A stretch of DNA of 64,000 bases from contig NZ_JACHHH010000010.1 in assembly GCF_014202695.1 (NCBI RefSeq), forward strand, positions 1 to 64,000, written 5' to 3'. This DNA comes from Oribacterium sinus (GTDB taxonomy: Bacteria; Bacillota; Clostridia; Lachnospirales; Lachnospiraceae). This document shows, piece after piece, positions 50,687 to 60,199 of the stretch. Position numbers and translations under genes: made by a program. The notes below the pieces were generated by a model, which saw nothing but the letters and a program-made list of their open reading frames with translations, made no database searches and was not told where the DNA came from. The number at the start of each line of letters is the position of its first letter. Position 1 is the first letter of the stretch.

Positions 50687-51643
50687 ATGAAAGCTAAATC
50701 ATTTTTAAAAGGAATGGCAGTGTTTATGAGTATTATGGCGGTCTCCGCATTTTCCGCCTTTGCCGCAGGAAACAAGGCAGAAATCGGATCGGTGAATTTA
50801 CAGATTGACAGTTCGGACATCGAAATCGGGTCGGCTGCAAAGAAGATTTCCGTAAGTAGCGGTGATGACGGCTTCACCATTCAAAATGATGAAGGAACCG
50901 CTTTGAATATGCAGGGAAATGTTTGGAAAAGTAACACGACTCCCCAGTTCAAGGTGATTTTAAAGGCGGATTCCGAGCATAAGTTCAACACCAACAATTT
51001 AAAGACTGCGAATTTTTATAAATTTAGCGGAGCTGAGGTAGGATTTGTAAAGGCTACAGGTACTGCAAATTCCATCACCCTCACCATCAAAACCAAGAAG
51101 CTGAAGGCAAATCCCGGTGACTTGACAGTAGGAGATGTAAGCTGGAGAGATGAAAACGGTGTGGCAGAATGGTCCGGGGTGGATAATGCGGAAAAATATC
51201 TGGTAAAGCTCTATAGAGGAAGTCAGTTTATCACCAGCGGAGAAACTACCGGAACCAGCTATGATTTTCGCTCTGCGATTACCCAGAACGGAAACTACAG
51301 CTACAAGATTAGAGCCTATGCTTACGGAAGCTATGGAGACTGGGTAAGCTCCGAAGAACTGGAGATGAGAGCAAGCTCTTCTCAAGGCGGTACGGAGAAT
51401 GGACGTTGGATTTTAGATGCAAATGGTTGGTGGTTCTTAAATCCGGACCGTTCTTATCCTGCCAATACTTGGAAGATGATTAACGGAAAGTGGTATTATT
51501 TCAATAAGTCCGGCTATATGAAGACCGGTTGGGTACAGACCAACGGAATTTGGTATTATCTTGGTGCAGACGGTGCGATGCTCAGCAATACCAGAACACC
51601 GGACGGCTATTATGTAAATCAAAGTGGAGCATGGGTAGCGTAA
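50687..51643 (+). CDS. secreted protein with FN3-like domain and choline-binding-type wall repeats
   Basis: 318 residues. The signal peptide ends near AFSAFAAG (about 27). A beta-rich domain (30-150) and an FN3-like domain (about 155-240, DVSWRDENGVAEWSGVDNAE, then YSYKIRAYAYGSYGDW) precede about four 20-residue wall-binding repeats (GRWILDANGWWFLNPDRS, INGKWYYFNKSGYMKTGWVQ, NGIWYYLGADGAM). These aromatic repeats bind choline or related wall polymers. The AAAGGAGG site is strong, but see the inverted repeat over it. Confidence 0.88.
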   Translation: MKAKSFLKGMAVFMSIMAVSAFSAFAAGNKAEIGSVNLQIDSSDIEIGSAAKKISVSSGDDGFTIQNDEGTALNMQGNVWKSNTTPQFKVILKADSEHKFNTNNLKTANFYKFSGAEVGFVKATGTANSITLTIKTKKLKANPGDLTVGDVSWRDENGVAEWSGVDNAEKYLVKLYRGSQFITSGETTGTSYDFRSAITQNGNYSYKIRAYAYGSYGDWVSSEELEMRASSSQGGTENGRWILDANGWWFLNPDRSYPANTWKMINGKWYYFNKSGYMKTGWVQTNGIWYYLGADGAMLSNTRTPDGYYVNQSGAWVA

Positions 51644-51698
51644 ACCCCACAGAATCATAAAAAATGCAAAAGTTATAGCAGATATAATGAAAAGTTTC

Positions 51699-51727
51699 TT
51701 GACAGAGAAATAAGCCTATGGGATAAT
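51699..51727 (+). promoter_or_regulatory. promoter of the ilv leader and ilvB operon
   Basis: A perfect TTGACA and GATAAT with a 17-base spacer, 31 bases before the leader ORF. Confidence 0.75.
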
Positions 51728-51757
51728 TCCTTCATATTTTTCAAGGAGGAAAGGGTT

Positions 51758-51853
51758 ATGCAGAACATTTGGCTGGCAATTATTATGATTCTTGCAGTCA
51801 TTATTGTCTTACACGATAATGTTTGTTTGCGTAACGCCACTTTTGAAAGATAA
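51758..51853 (+). CDS. 31-residue Ile/Leu/Val-rich leader peptide of the ilvB operon
   Basis: A short ORF with a strong AAGGAGG site. It encodes MQNIWLAIIMILAVIIVLHD and then NVCLRNATFER; half of the residues are Ile, Leu or Val, concentrated in codons 8-18. It lies between a good promoter and a terminator hairpin just ahead of ilvB, as in attenuator leaders of branched-chain amino-acid operons. Stalling on the Ile/Val/Leu codons would free the segment 51829-51837 to pair with the terminator. A small membrane protein is the alternative reading. Confidence 0.7.
   Translation: MQNIWLAIIMILAVIIVLHDNVCLRNATFER
51829..51837 (+). promoter_or_regulatory. candidate antiterminator strand (GCGTAACGC)
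   Basis: Perfectly complementary to GCGTTACGC at 51882-51890, the tip of the terminator hairpin. It lies in the leader ORF 17 bases after the last Ile/Val/Leu-rich codon, so a ribosome stalled on those codons would leave it free. Confidence 0.55.
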
Positions 51854-51872
51854 AGACATGATTTGAGCCTTT

Positions 51873-51904
51873 AGCCTTACAGCGTTACGCTGTAAGGCTT
51901 TTTC
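51873..51904 (+). terminator. attenuator terminator before ilvB
   Basis: AGCCTTACAGCG (51873-51884) and CGCTGTAAGGCT (51888-51899) form a perfect 12-bp stem with a TTA loop, followed by TTTTTC. ilvB starts 19 bases later, so the operon can only be expressed by readthrough. Confidence 0.8.
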
Positions 51905-51922
51905 AATGAAACGGGAGAGAAA

Positions 51923-53569
51923 ATGAAATTATCAGGGGCAAGGCTATTAATTGAAGAGTTGATTCATCAGGGGGTGGATACCGTATTCGGCTATCCCGGA
52001 GGCGCAGTTTTACAGATTTATGATGAGCTGTATAAGTGTAAGGATCGGATTCATCATGTTCTTACCGCCCATGAGCAGGGGGCAGCCCATGCTGCAGACG
52101 GCTATGCCAGAGCCAGTGGTAAGGTTGGCGTGGTTATTGCGACTTCCGGTCCGGGAGCTACGAATCTGGTAACGGGCATTGCCAATGCTTATCTGGATTC
52201 CGTTCCTATGGTGGCCATTACCGGCAATGTAGCCACGGAAGCACTGGGAAGAGACAGCTTCCAGGAGGTGGATATCGTATCCATTACCCAGCCTGTGGTG
52301 AAGCATAACTTCATGGTAAAGGATGTTACGGAGCTGGAGCAGACGATTAAAGAGGCTTTTCAAATTGCCAATTCCGGAAGAAAAGGTCCGGTACTTATTG
52401 ATATCCCTAAGGACGTACAGATTAGTGAATGTGAATATGGAGTAGCCGTTCTTCCGAAGATGCCGGATAAGCCGAAGCTTCCCTATGATCAGGAAGGGGT
52501 TATTGCCTTACTGAGTCAGGCGAAGAAACCATTAATTTATGCCGGTGGAGGTATTACGGCGGCTAAGGCGGAGAAAGAGCTGATTGCCTTGGCGGAGAAG
52601 CTGAATATTCCGGTTACCGTCAGTATTATGGGAAGGACAGCATTTCCCGACTCTCATCCCTTGAGTCTTGGTTTGGTGGGAATGCACGGAAGCTATGTGG
52701 CGGCAAAAACCCAGTCGGAATGTGATGTTTTGCTTGCTTTAGGAGTTCGTTTTTCCGATCGTGCCACCGGAAATATTGCCCGGTATACCCAAAATTGTAA
52801 AGTCATTCATGTAGACATCGATAAGGCGGAAATCGGGAAGAACATAAGTCCGGATTATTCCGTACAAGGAGATGTGAAGAAGTGGATTAAAGAAATTCTT
52901 CCAAAGTTGAAGGAGCAAAAGCATCCTAAGTGGTGGGAAGAAATCCATGGCTTCGAAAAAACCAAGAGTAAAGTGGAGGGAGATTTCCATCCCAAGCATA
53001 TCTTGGAGACTTTACGGAAGTATACGGAAGACGATACAGTGGTAGCTACCGATGTGGGACAGCATCAGATGTGGACAGCACAGTACTATCGTTTTGAAAA
53101 AGGCAGAACCTTCCTAAGCTCCGGCGGATTGGGAACCATGGGGTATGGCTTAGGGGCAGCCATCGGAGCTTGTTTTGGAAGAAAGAAGGCTCATACCGTT
53201 TTAATTACTTCCGAGGGTTCCTTCGGCATGAACTGTAACGAGCTTTGTACAGCGGTTCATGAAAATCTACCGATTACCATTATTCTGATGAACAATCGAG
53301 TTTTGGGTATGGTGAGACAGTGGCAGACAGCCTTTTTCGGAAAGCGTTATTCCGAAACGGTTTTGGATAGAAGCACGGACTTTGTAAAGCTGATGGAAGC
53401 TTACGGCGGAAAAGGCTTTAATGCAAAAAATTGCAAGGAGCTGGAAGACGCTTTAAAGGAAAGAGAGCATTATAACGGACCAATATTGATTAATTGCTCC
53501 ATTAATCCGGATGAAAAGGTGCTTCCGATGATTCCTCCCGGAAAATCCGTGGATGATATTATTTTATAA
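51923..53569 (+). CDS. ilvB: acetolactate synthase large subunit
   Basis: 548 residues with the three ThDP-enzyme domains. Catalytic Glu51 is in TAHEQGAAHAADGYARASGK; FQEVDIVSIT, LGLVGMHGS and GMVRQWQTAFFGKRYSET are typical of anabolic AHAS. It joins two pyruvates, or pyruvate with 2-oxobutyrate, for valine, leucine and isoleucine. The Mg/ThDP motif, normally GDGS, reads SEGS at 430-433, an Asp-to-Glu change. It is cotranscribed with ilvN and ilvC and controlled by the upstream attenuator. Confidence 0.94.
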   Translation: MKLSGARLLIEELIHQGVDTVFGYPGGAVLQIYDELYKCKDRIHHVLTAHEQGAAHAADGYARASGKVGVVIATSGPGATNLVTGIANAYLDSVPMVAITGNVATEALGRDSFQEVDIVSITQPVVKHNFMVKDVTELEQTIKEAFQIANSGRKGPVLIDIPKDVQISECEYGVAVLPKMPDKPKLPYDQEGVIALLSQAKKPLIYAGGGITAAKAEKELIALAEKLNIPVTVSIMGRTAFPDSHPLSLGLVGMHGSYVAAKTQSECDVLLALGVRFSDRATGNIARYTQNCKVIHVDIDKAEIGKNISPDYSVQGDVKKWIKEILPKLKEQKHPKWWEEIHGFEKTKSKVEGDFHPKHILETLRKYTEDDTVVATDVGQHQMWTAQYYRFEKGRTFLSSGGLGTMGYGLGAAIGACFGRKKAHTVLITSEGSFGMNCNELCTAVHENLPITIILMNNRVLGMVRQWQTAFFGKRYSETVLDRSTDFVKLMEAYGGKGFNAKNCKELEDALKEREHYNGPILINCSINPDEKVLPMIPPGKSVDDIIL

Positions 53570-53583
53570 GGAGGGGAGGAAAG

Positions 53584-53835
53584 ATGAAGAAGTTTACCAT
53601 TGACCTTTTTGTGAATAACCGCTTCGGCGTTTTGAATCGGATTACAGGACTTTACTGTAAAAGAGCTTACAATATTGAATCTATCCAAGCCGGCCCTACA
53701 GAAATTCCCGGGTGTACCAAGATTGAAATCGTTTCCACCGGGGATGACTATATGCGTACTCAGGTAATTTCTCAGTTGGAGAAATTATATGACGTACGGA
53801 AGGTAGAGCTTCTTTCGGAGATGGATGGTGAATAA
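53584..53835 (+). CDS. ilvN: short acetolactate synthase regulatory subunit (ACT domain only)
   Basis: 83 residues. It is one ACT domain (FTIDLFVNNRFGVLNRITGL, RAYNIESIQAGPTE, KIEIVSTGDD) with nothing after it. Most IlvN/IlvH subunits are about 160 residues and have a second domain, as the other small subunit here does. Short forms exist (IlvM, about 85 residues). It should bind the IlvB encoded just upstream and affect feedback inhibition. Confidence 0.9.
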   Translation: MKKFTIDLFVNNRFGVLNRITGLYCKRAYNIESIQAGPTEIPGCTKIEIVSTGDDYMRTQVISQLEKLYDVRKVELLSEMDGE

Positions 53836-54969
<1,134 letters not shown>

Positions 54970-54982
54970 TTGCCCTAGGCCA

Positions 54983-55008
54983 GCGGCACATTTTGTGCCG
55001 CTTTTTTT
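54983..55008 (+). terminator. terminator of ilvB-ilvN-ilvC
   Basis: GCGGCACA and TGTGCCGC pair perfectly around TTT, followed by seven T residues. The ilvA start is 23 bases further, so part of ilvA expression may come from readthrough. Confidence 0.85.
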
Positions 55009-55030
55009 AAAAGAAAAAGGAAGTAGAAAG

Positions 55031-56227
55031 ATGGAATTAACATTGGATCGGGTATATCAGGCAGCCCATGTTTTAAAGCCCGTAATACATAAGACGGATT
55101 TGGTACATGCAACAAGAATTCAAACAGATTGTGATTTATACTTAAAGACGGAAAATTTACAAAATACCGGTTCTTTTAAGATTCGAGGGGCTTACTTTAA
55201 GATATCCACCCTATCCGAGGAAGAGAGAAAAAAGGGAGTGGTAGCCTGCTCCGCAGGAAATCATGCCCAAGGAGTGGCTTTGGCTGCTCAGGCCAGCGGC
55301 ACCAAGTCCACCATCTTTTTACCGGCCATTGCCCCTATTTCCAAAGTGGAGGCTACCAGAAGCTACGGGGCCAGTGTGAAAATGATAGACGGTGTTTATG
55401 ACGATGCCTATGAAGCGGCGGTGAAATTCCAGGAGGAGCATGGATCTGTCTTTATTCATCCCTTTAATGATGTGGATGTTATGGCAGGACAGGGGACTAT
55501 CGGAATGGAAATCTTGGATCAGCTGGAGGATGCGGATGCGGTAGTCGTTCCTGTAGGCGGAGGCGGACTCATTTCCGGTATTTCCTTTGTAATTAAGAAA
55601 TTAAATCCAAAATGTAAGGTGTACGGCGTACAGGCACAGGGCGCGGCTTCCATGGTGCAGGCGGTGAAGGATCATCATCTGGAGAGTCTGGAAGAAGTAC
55701 ATACCTTTGCGGATGGTATTGCGGTAAAATCTCCGGGCAGCTTAAGTTATGCCATGGTAGAAAAATATGTGGATGAGCTGGTGACGGTTACAGACGATGA
55801 AACTGCCGCAGCGATTTTAACTCTTATGGAAAGACAAAAAATTGTTTCCGAGGGTGCGGGAGCGGTTTCCGTAGCGGCAGTCCTTTTCAATAAGATTCCG
55901 GTAAAAGGCAAAAAGGTCGTTGCGGTTATTTCCGGCGGAAATATCGATGTGAATATCCTGGCCCGTGTAATTAACCGTGGTCTATTAAAAACCGGAAGAA
56001 AAGCAAGTCTTACCATTCCTCTTTTGGACAAGCCCGGACAGCTGGAAGAAGTTTCCAAGATTATTGCCGAGCAGGGAGCCAATGTGACCAAGGTGGATCA
56101 CAATAACAATGTGGAGGATTCCGACATTAACGGATGTCATCTGACCTTACAGATTGATACCAGAGACTTTGCCCATATTGAGCAAATTAAGCAAGCCTTT
56201 ATTCAAAGAGGATTTACTATTCTTTAG
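55031..56227 (+). CDS. ilvA: threonine ammonia-lyase
   Basis: 398 residues. The PLP lysine is Lys50 in NTGSFKIRGAYF; SAGNHAQGVA and the PLP-phosphate loop VPVGGGGLISG follow. A single C-terminal ACT domain (about 325-398, SLTIPLLDKPGQLEEVSKII) makes it the short IlvA type rather than the 500-residue form. It deaminates threonine to 2-oxobutyrate through reactive enamines; ridA downstream fits. The start ATG has AGGAAG upstream. The next AHAS gene starts 50 bases later with no terminator between. Confidence 0.93.
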   Translation: MELTLDRVYQAAHVLKPVIHKTDLVHATRIQTDCDLYLKTENLQNTGSFKIRGAYFKISTLSEEERKKGVVACSAGNHAQGVALAAQASGTKSTIFLPAIAPISKVEATRSYGASVKMIDGVYDDAYEAAVKFQEEHGSVFIHPFNDVDVMAGQGTIGMEILDQLEDADAVVVPVGGGGLISGISFVIKKLNPKCKVYGVQAQGAASMVQAVKDHHLESLEEVHTFADGIAVKSPGSLSYAMVEKYVDELVTVTDDETAAAILTLMERQKIVSEGAGAVSVAAVLFNKIPVKGKKVVAVISGGNIDVNILARVINRGLLKTGRKASLTIPLLDKPGQLEEVSKIIAEQGANVTKVDHNNNVEDSDINGCHLTLQIDTRDFAHIEQIKQAFIQRGFTIL

Positions 56228-56277
56228 AGCGTTGAAAGAGTTTATCCAAGGATTGGAAAAATAGAGTAGGAGGAGAG

Positions 56278-57912
56278 ATGACAGGAGCTGCTGCCATTGT
56301 AAAATGTTTGGAGTTGGAAAAGGTGGACTTTGTTTTCGGCTATCCCGGGGTAGCGATATGTCCCTTTTATGATAGTTTGGAAGACAGCGAAATCCGTTCC
56401 ATTTTGGTGCGTACGGAACAGAATGCAGCCCACGAAGCCAACGGGTATGCCAGAATCAGCGGAAAGCCGGGGGTCTGTGCGGTAACCTCAGGACCGGGTG
56501 CTACCAACATTATCACAGGAATCGCCACTGCCTTTGCAGACAGTATTCCTTTGGTTGTAATCACAGGACAGGTGGAGAGTGCTTTACTGGGATCCGATGT
56601 ATTCCAGGAGGCGGATATTTGCGGTGCCTGTGAATCCTTTGTAAAATACAGCTATACCGTACGAAATGTAGAGGAAATTCCTAAGATTTTCAAGGAAGCC
56701 TTTCATATTGCCATGACCGGAAGAAAGGGACCGGTTCTGATTGATATCCCTATTGATGTACAAAATGCTTCTCTTCGGAAATTCCAGTATCCGGAGGAGG
56801 TTAAGATGAGAACCTACAAGCCTACGGTACAGGGAAATCCGGTGCAGATTAAAAAGATGTTCCAGAGATTGGCAGCTACAAAGCGTCCTATTCTTTGCGT
56901 GGGCGGTGGCGTACATCTGGCAGATGCTAAGGAGAGGGTTCGGGCATTTTCCAAGAAATTCAATATTCCTGTGGTTTGTACCATGATGGGACTTGGTGTA
57001 ATGGAGGAAAATGATCCCCTTTTCTTCGGTATGGTGGGGAATAACGGAAAGCCCTACGGAAATAAGGCTATGAATCATGCAGACCTTATCATTATGATGG
57101 GCGCCAGAGTAGCAGATCGTTCCATTAGTCAGCCGGACTTGATTACAGATAATAAGACCTTGATTCACATCGACGTGGATCCCGCGGAAATCGGAAAGAA
57201 TGCAGGACCGGAGATTCCATTGGTGGGAGATATTGCCAGCGTGTTGGATGCCTGCCTGGAGGAAGAGGGAGAATTTCATTATTCCTCCTGGATTTCCGAA
57301 TTGGAGAATATTAAGGGAGAAATTCAAAAAGTTCTTCAAAAGAAGAAAGAAGAGGGAATGACTAAAAATCATTTGGTTCATCCCGAATATTTCCTGGAAG
57401 AGCTGAACAAGCAGTTGAATCAGGACGCGGTTTATGTGGCCGATGTAGGACAGAATCAGCTGTGGTCCTGTGCCAATTATCAAATGAAAGACGGGCGCTT
57501 CCTTACTTCAGGCGGTATGGGTACGATGGGATATTCTACGCCGGCAGCTATCGGTGCTTACCTTGCCGATCCGAAGAAGCAGGTGGTGGCAGTTATGGGA
57601 GACGGTTCCTTCCAGATGAGTATGATGGAATTGGCTACCATGAAACAATATAATATCCCCATTAAGCTAATTGTCTTCCATAATGGAGTATTGGGCTTGG
57701 TGCACCAATATCAGCACAAAACCTATCATGACCGTTTCACCATGGTGGATCTTACAGGAAATCCCGACCTTTCCATTTTGGCTAAGGCCTACGGACTTTC
57801 CTATGATGCCATTTCAAAAAATGAGGAAGTTTCTTCTAAAATCACTGCGTTCCTTAGCAAGAAGGAAGGCGGAATTTTAGAAGTGTATATTGACAGTCAT
57901 GAGGTAGTGTGA
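56278..57912 (+). CDS. ilvB: second acetolactate synthase large subunit
   Basis: 544 residues. The catalytic Glu lies in VRTEQNAAHEANGYARISGK. The ThDP motif is standard here (AVMGDGSFQMSMMELA). FQEADICGACESFVKYSY and GLVHQYQHKTYHDR differ from the usual GMVRQWQ loop of the first copy, so substrate preference or regulation may differ. It pairs with the full-length small subunit encoded next. It carries AGGAGGAGAG as ribosome binding site. Confidence 0.92.
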   Translation: MTGAAAIVKCLELEKVDFVFGYPGVAICPFYDSLEDSEIRSILVRTEQNAAHEANGYARISGKPGVCAVTSGPGATNIITGIATAFADSIPLVVITGQVESALLGSDVFQEADICGACESFVKYSYTVRNVEEIPKIFKEAFHIAMTGRKGPVLIDIPIDVQNASLRKFQYPEEVKMRTYKPTVQGNPVQIKKMFQRLAATKRPILCVGGGVHLADAKERVRAFSKKFNIPVVCTMMGLGVMEENDPLFFGMVGNNGKPYGNKAMNHADLIIMMGARVADRSISQPDLITDNKTLIHIDVDPAEIGKNAGPEIPLVGDIASVLDACLEEEGEFHYSSWISELENIKGEIQKVLQKKKEEGMTKNHLVHPEYFLEELNKQLNQDAVYVADVGQNQLWSCANYQMKDGRFLTSGGMGTMGYSTPAAIGAYLADPKKQVVAVMGDGSFQMSMMELATMKQYNIPIKLIVFHNGVLGLVHQYQHKTYHDRFTMVDLTGNPDLSILAKAYGLSYDAISKNEEVSSKITAFLSKKEGGILEVYIDSHEVV

Positions 57913-58400
57913 TGAAAAAAATATATTCTATTTTAGTGGAAAACCAGTCCGGTGTTTTGGCAAAGGTTGCAGGATTGTTCTGGAGAAGATGCTTTAATAT
58001 CGATTCCTTGACGGTAGGAGAAACTGAGGATCATTCCGTTTCCAACATGGTGATTGTCTCCAGCGGCGAGAAAAAGACACTGGAACAGGTGGAAAAGCAG
58101 CTGAATAAAAAGCTGGATATTATTAAGGTTCGTACCTTTACGGAAACACAGGGCATTACCAGAGAATTACTTTTGGTAAAGCTTCGTTATAATCGGGAAA
58201 ACCGAAAAGACATTATGGAAAACTGTCAGATTCTGGGGGCTAAGATTCTGGAGCTTAGTAAGAACCAGATGGTGATTGAAATGTGTGATACTCCGGAAAG
58301 AATCCAGATGTTTCTCGACACTTTAAAGACGGTGAGTATTTTGGAATGTGCCAGAACCGGAACCTTAGCCATGTTAAAGCTGTCGGAAGGAAATGCCTAA
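57912..58400 (+). CDS. ilvH: second acetolactate synthase small subunit (full length)
   Basis: 162 residues from the ATG that overlaps the preceding stop (TGATG), with GAGG 7 nt upstream. The N-terminal ACT domain (SILVENQSGVLAKVAGLFWR, RCFNIDSLTVGETEDHSVSN) is followed by the C-terminal regulatory domain (ITRELLLVKLRYNRENRKDI, FLDTLKTVSILECARTG). It should confer feedback control by valine on its partner. Confidence 0.94.
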   Translation: MKKIYSILVENQSGVLAKVAGLFWRRCFNIDSLTVGETEDHSVSNMVIVSSGEKKTLEQVEKQLNKKLDIIKVRTFTETQGITRELLLVKLRYNRENRKDIMENCQILGAKILELSKNQMVIEMCDTPERIQMFLDTLKTVSILECARTGTLAMLKLSEGNA

Positions 58401-58506
58401 GAGGAGAAGAGGCAGAAATTCCGGATTATAAGAAAAAAATAATAATTTTTCCATAGAACAGGGAGAAAAATAGGAAGAAAATAAAAAAGAAGCCATAGAG
58501 TATTTC

Positions 58507-58535
58507 TTGTATTTTCACAAAAGATTTGCGATAAT
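58507..58535 (+). promoter_or_regulatory. promoter of ridA
   Basis: TTGTAT and GATAAT are 17 bases apart, 44 bases before the ridA start. Confidence 0.55.
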
Positions 58536-58578
58536 ATCAAAGATGTTCAATTGTTTTCCACAGAAAAGGAGATGTACA

Positions 58579-58950
58579 ATGAAAAACGTATCAACAACAA
58601 ATGCACCGGCAGCTATCGGACCTTATTCTCAGGGCTATGTTGTAGGAAATTTAGTATTTGCTTCCGGACAGATTCCTGTAGATCCTGCTACAGGAGAGGT
58701 TGCAGGACCGGACATCGCAGCACAGGCTGAGCAGAGCTGCAAGAATGTTAAGGCTGTAATCGAGGCAGGCGGAAGTGATATTTCCAAGGTTTTCAAGACC
58801 ACTTGTTTCCTTGCTGATATGGCTGATTTTGCTACCTTTAACAGCATTTATGAGAAGTACTTTACTTCCAAGCCGGCACGTTCCTGCGTGGCAGTAAAGA
58901 CCTTACCAAAGAATGTTCTTTGCGAAATCGAGGCTATTGCGGAGATCTAA
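58579..58950 (+). CDS. ridA: RidA family enamine/imine deaminase
   Basis: 123 residues, the usual length. Motifs are NAPAAIGPYSQGYVVGNLVF, ASGQIPVDPATGE, PARSCVAVKTLPKNV (the conserved Arg) and a final CEIEAIAEI. RidA hydrolyses the 2-aminoacrylate and related enamines that IlvA releases, so it belongs functionally with ilvA upstream. The ATG has AAGGAGATG upstream. Confidence 0.96.
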   Translation: MKNVSTTNAPAAIGPYSQGYVVGNLVFASGQIPVDPATGEVAGPDIAAQAEQSCKNVKAVIEAGGSDISKVFKTTCFLADMADFATFNSIYEKYFTSKPARSCVAVKTLPKNVLCEIEAIAEI

Positions 58951-58951
58951 T

Positions 58952-59404
58952 ATGAAATTTTATTCCTATGAATATTTATTAAGTAGGATAGAAGTGACCA
59001 ACTGGCTGCAAATCACCTTTGCAGCCATTTCGGCACTTCTATTGTTGTTTGCACTGCTTATGTCTTTCAGAGACAAAAAGACCAGCAAGTATAGAGAGCT
59101 ATCATTAATTGCTCTTTTATTAGTGGTCATCGCTATCGGAGTCCATATTAATAACTATCAAAGTCATAAGAGGATTGATGATCAATATAGTACTGCCTTA
59201 AGAGTAGTTGAGCAGGTTTCAGAACTTTTAGGGGTAGATAAGGACGAGCTCTATATCAATACACAGGCAGCCCGGGACGGGGCAATTGTTAAAACAAAAG
59301 ATGACCGGTATTATCGTATCATTTCAGTAGACAGCGATGTTCTTCTGGAGAAAATGGAATTGTATAATCCACAGATAGAAATTGTTGATGTGGAACAAAA
59401 GTAA
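58952..59404 (+). CDS. DUF3290-family membrane protein
   Basis: 150 residues. Two hydrophobic helices (about 18-40 and 50-68) precede a small soluble domain with HKRIDDQYSTALRVVEQVSE. This fits the DUF3290 family, commonly found next to DUF421 genes, as here. Function is unknown. The gene starts one base after the ridA stop, so it may be cotranscribed with ridA. Confidence 0.78.
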   Translation: MKFYSYEYLLSRIEVTNWLQITFAAISALLLLFALLMSFRDKKTSKYRELSLIALLLVVIAIGVHINNYQSHKRIDDQYSTALRVVEQVSELLGVDKDELYINTQAARDGAIVKTKDDRYYRIISVDSDVLLEKMELYNPQIEIVDVEQK

Positions 59405-59546
59405 GAAAAAGAGAAGCTGTAATGTAGTAGTATGGGAAAATTAGCTTTAGCGTTTAGAAAAAATAAAAGTAATTCCTTTAAGAATATTGTATCGGAGAAG
59501 TATCAGTAACTTTAAAATGAAATTGGAAATTGTGGAGAAAATGTAA

Positions 59547-60179
59547 ATGATTGTATCTTACATTAGTATAGCTATAAAACTGGCTTTGGGACTTCTGTCT
59601 CTTGTCATGGTTATCAACTTTACCGGAAAGGGAAATTTAGCGCCTTCCTCTGCCAGTGATCAGGTACAGAATTATGTATTGGGTGGTATTATTGGCGGTA
59701 TGATTTATAACGAAAATATCGGGATTTTACAATTTATGATTATCCTGATGATTTGGTTTTGTCTTGTTCTTAGTATAAGATGGTTAAAAACCAATAATAC
59801 TTTTTTAAAAAAGGCAATTGACGGAGAACCTGCGCTGCTGATTTCCAGAGGAAAGTTGGATACGGAGGCTTGCAGAAAAGCAGGACTGACCGCCCATGAT
59901 ATTATGTTTAAACTGCGTAGCAATAATATTTATAGCATTAAGAAGGTTAAGCAGGCTGTTTTAGAGCAAAACGGGCAACTGATTTTGGTTATGTCAGGAG
60001 AGGAAAACCCAAGGTATCCTCTGGTTACGGACGGTACCGTTCAGATGCAAGCCTTAGATAGTATAGACAAAACAGAAGAATGGCTTTTGGAGAAGCTAAA
60101 GGAGCAAGGAGTAGAATCTGTTTCCGAAGTATTCTTGGCTGAATATGAAAATGGAAACCTGAACATTGTCCTGTATTAA
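59547..60179 (+). CDS. DUF421 (YetF/YcaP-type) membrane protein
   Basis: 210 residues. Three N-terminal helices are followed by the cytosolic DUF421 domain (DGEPALLISRGKLDTEACRK, HDIMFKLRSNNIYSIKKVKQ, AVLEQNGQLILV). Members of this family are implicated in spore or membrane biology in some Firmicutes, but no firm function is known. It pairs with the DUF3290 gene 142 bases upstream. Confidence 0.88.
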   Translation: MIVSYISIAIKLALGLLSLVMVINFTGKGNLAPSSASDQVQNYVLGGIIGGMIYNENIGILQFMIILMIWFCLVLSIRWLKTNNTFLKKAIDGEPALLISRGKLDTEACRKAGLTAHDIMFKLRSNNIYSIKKVKQAVLEQNGQLILVMSGEENPRYPLVTDGTVQMQALDSIDKTEEWLLEKLKEQGVESVSEVFLAEYENGNLNIVLY

Positions 60180-60199
60180 AGCGAAAAAAGGAGGAGTGC

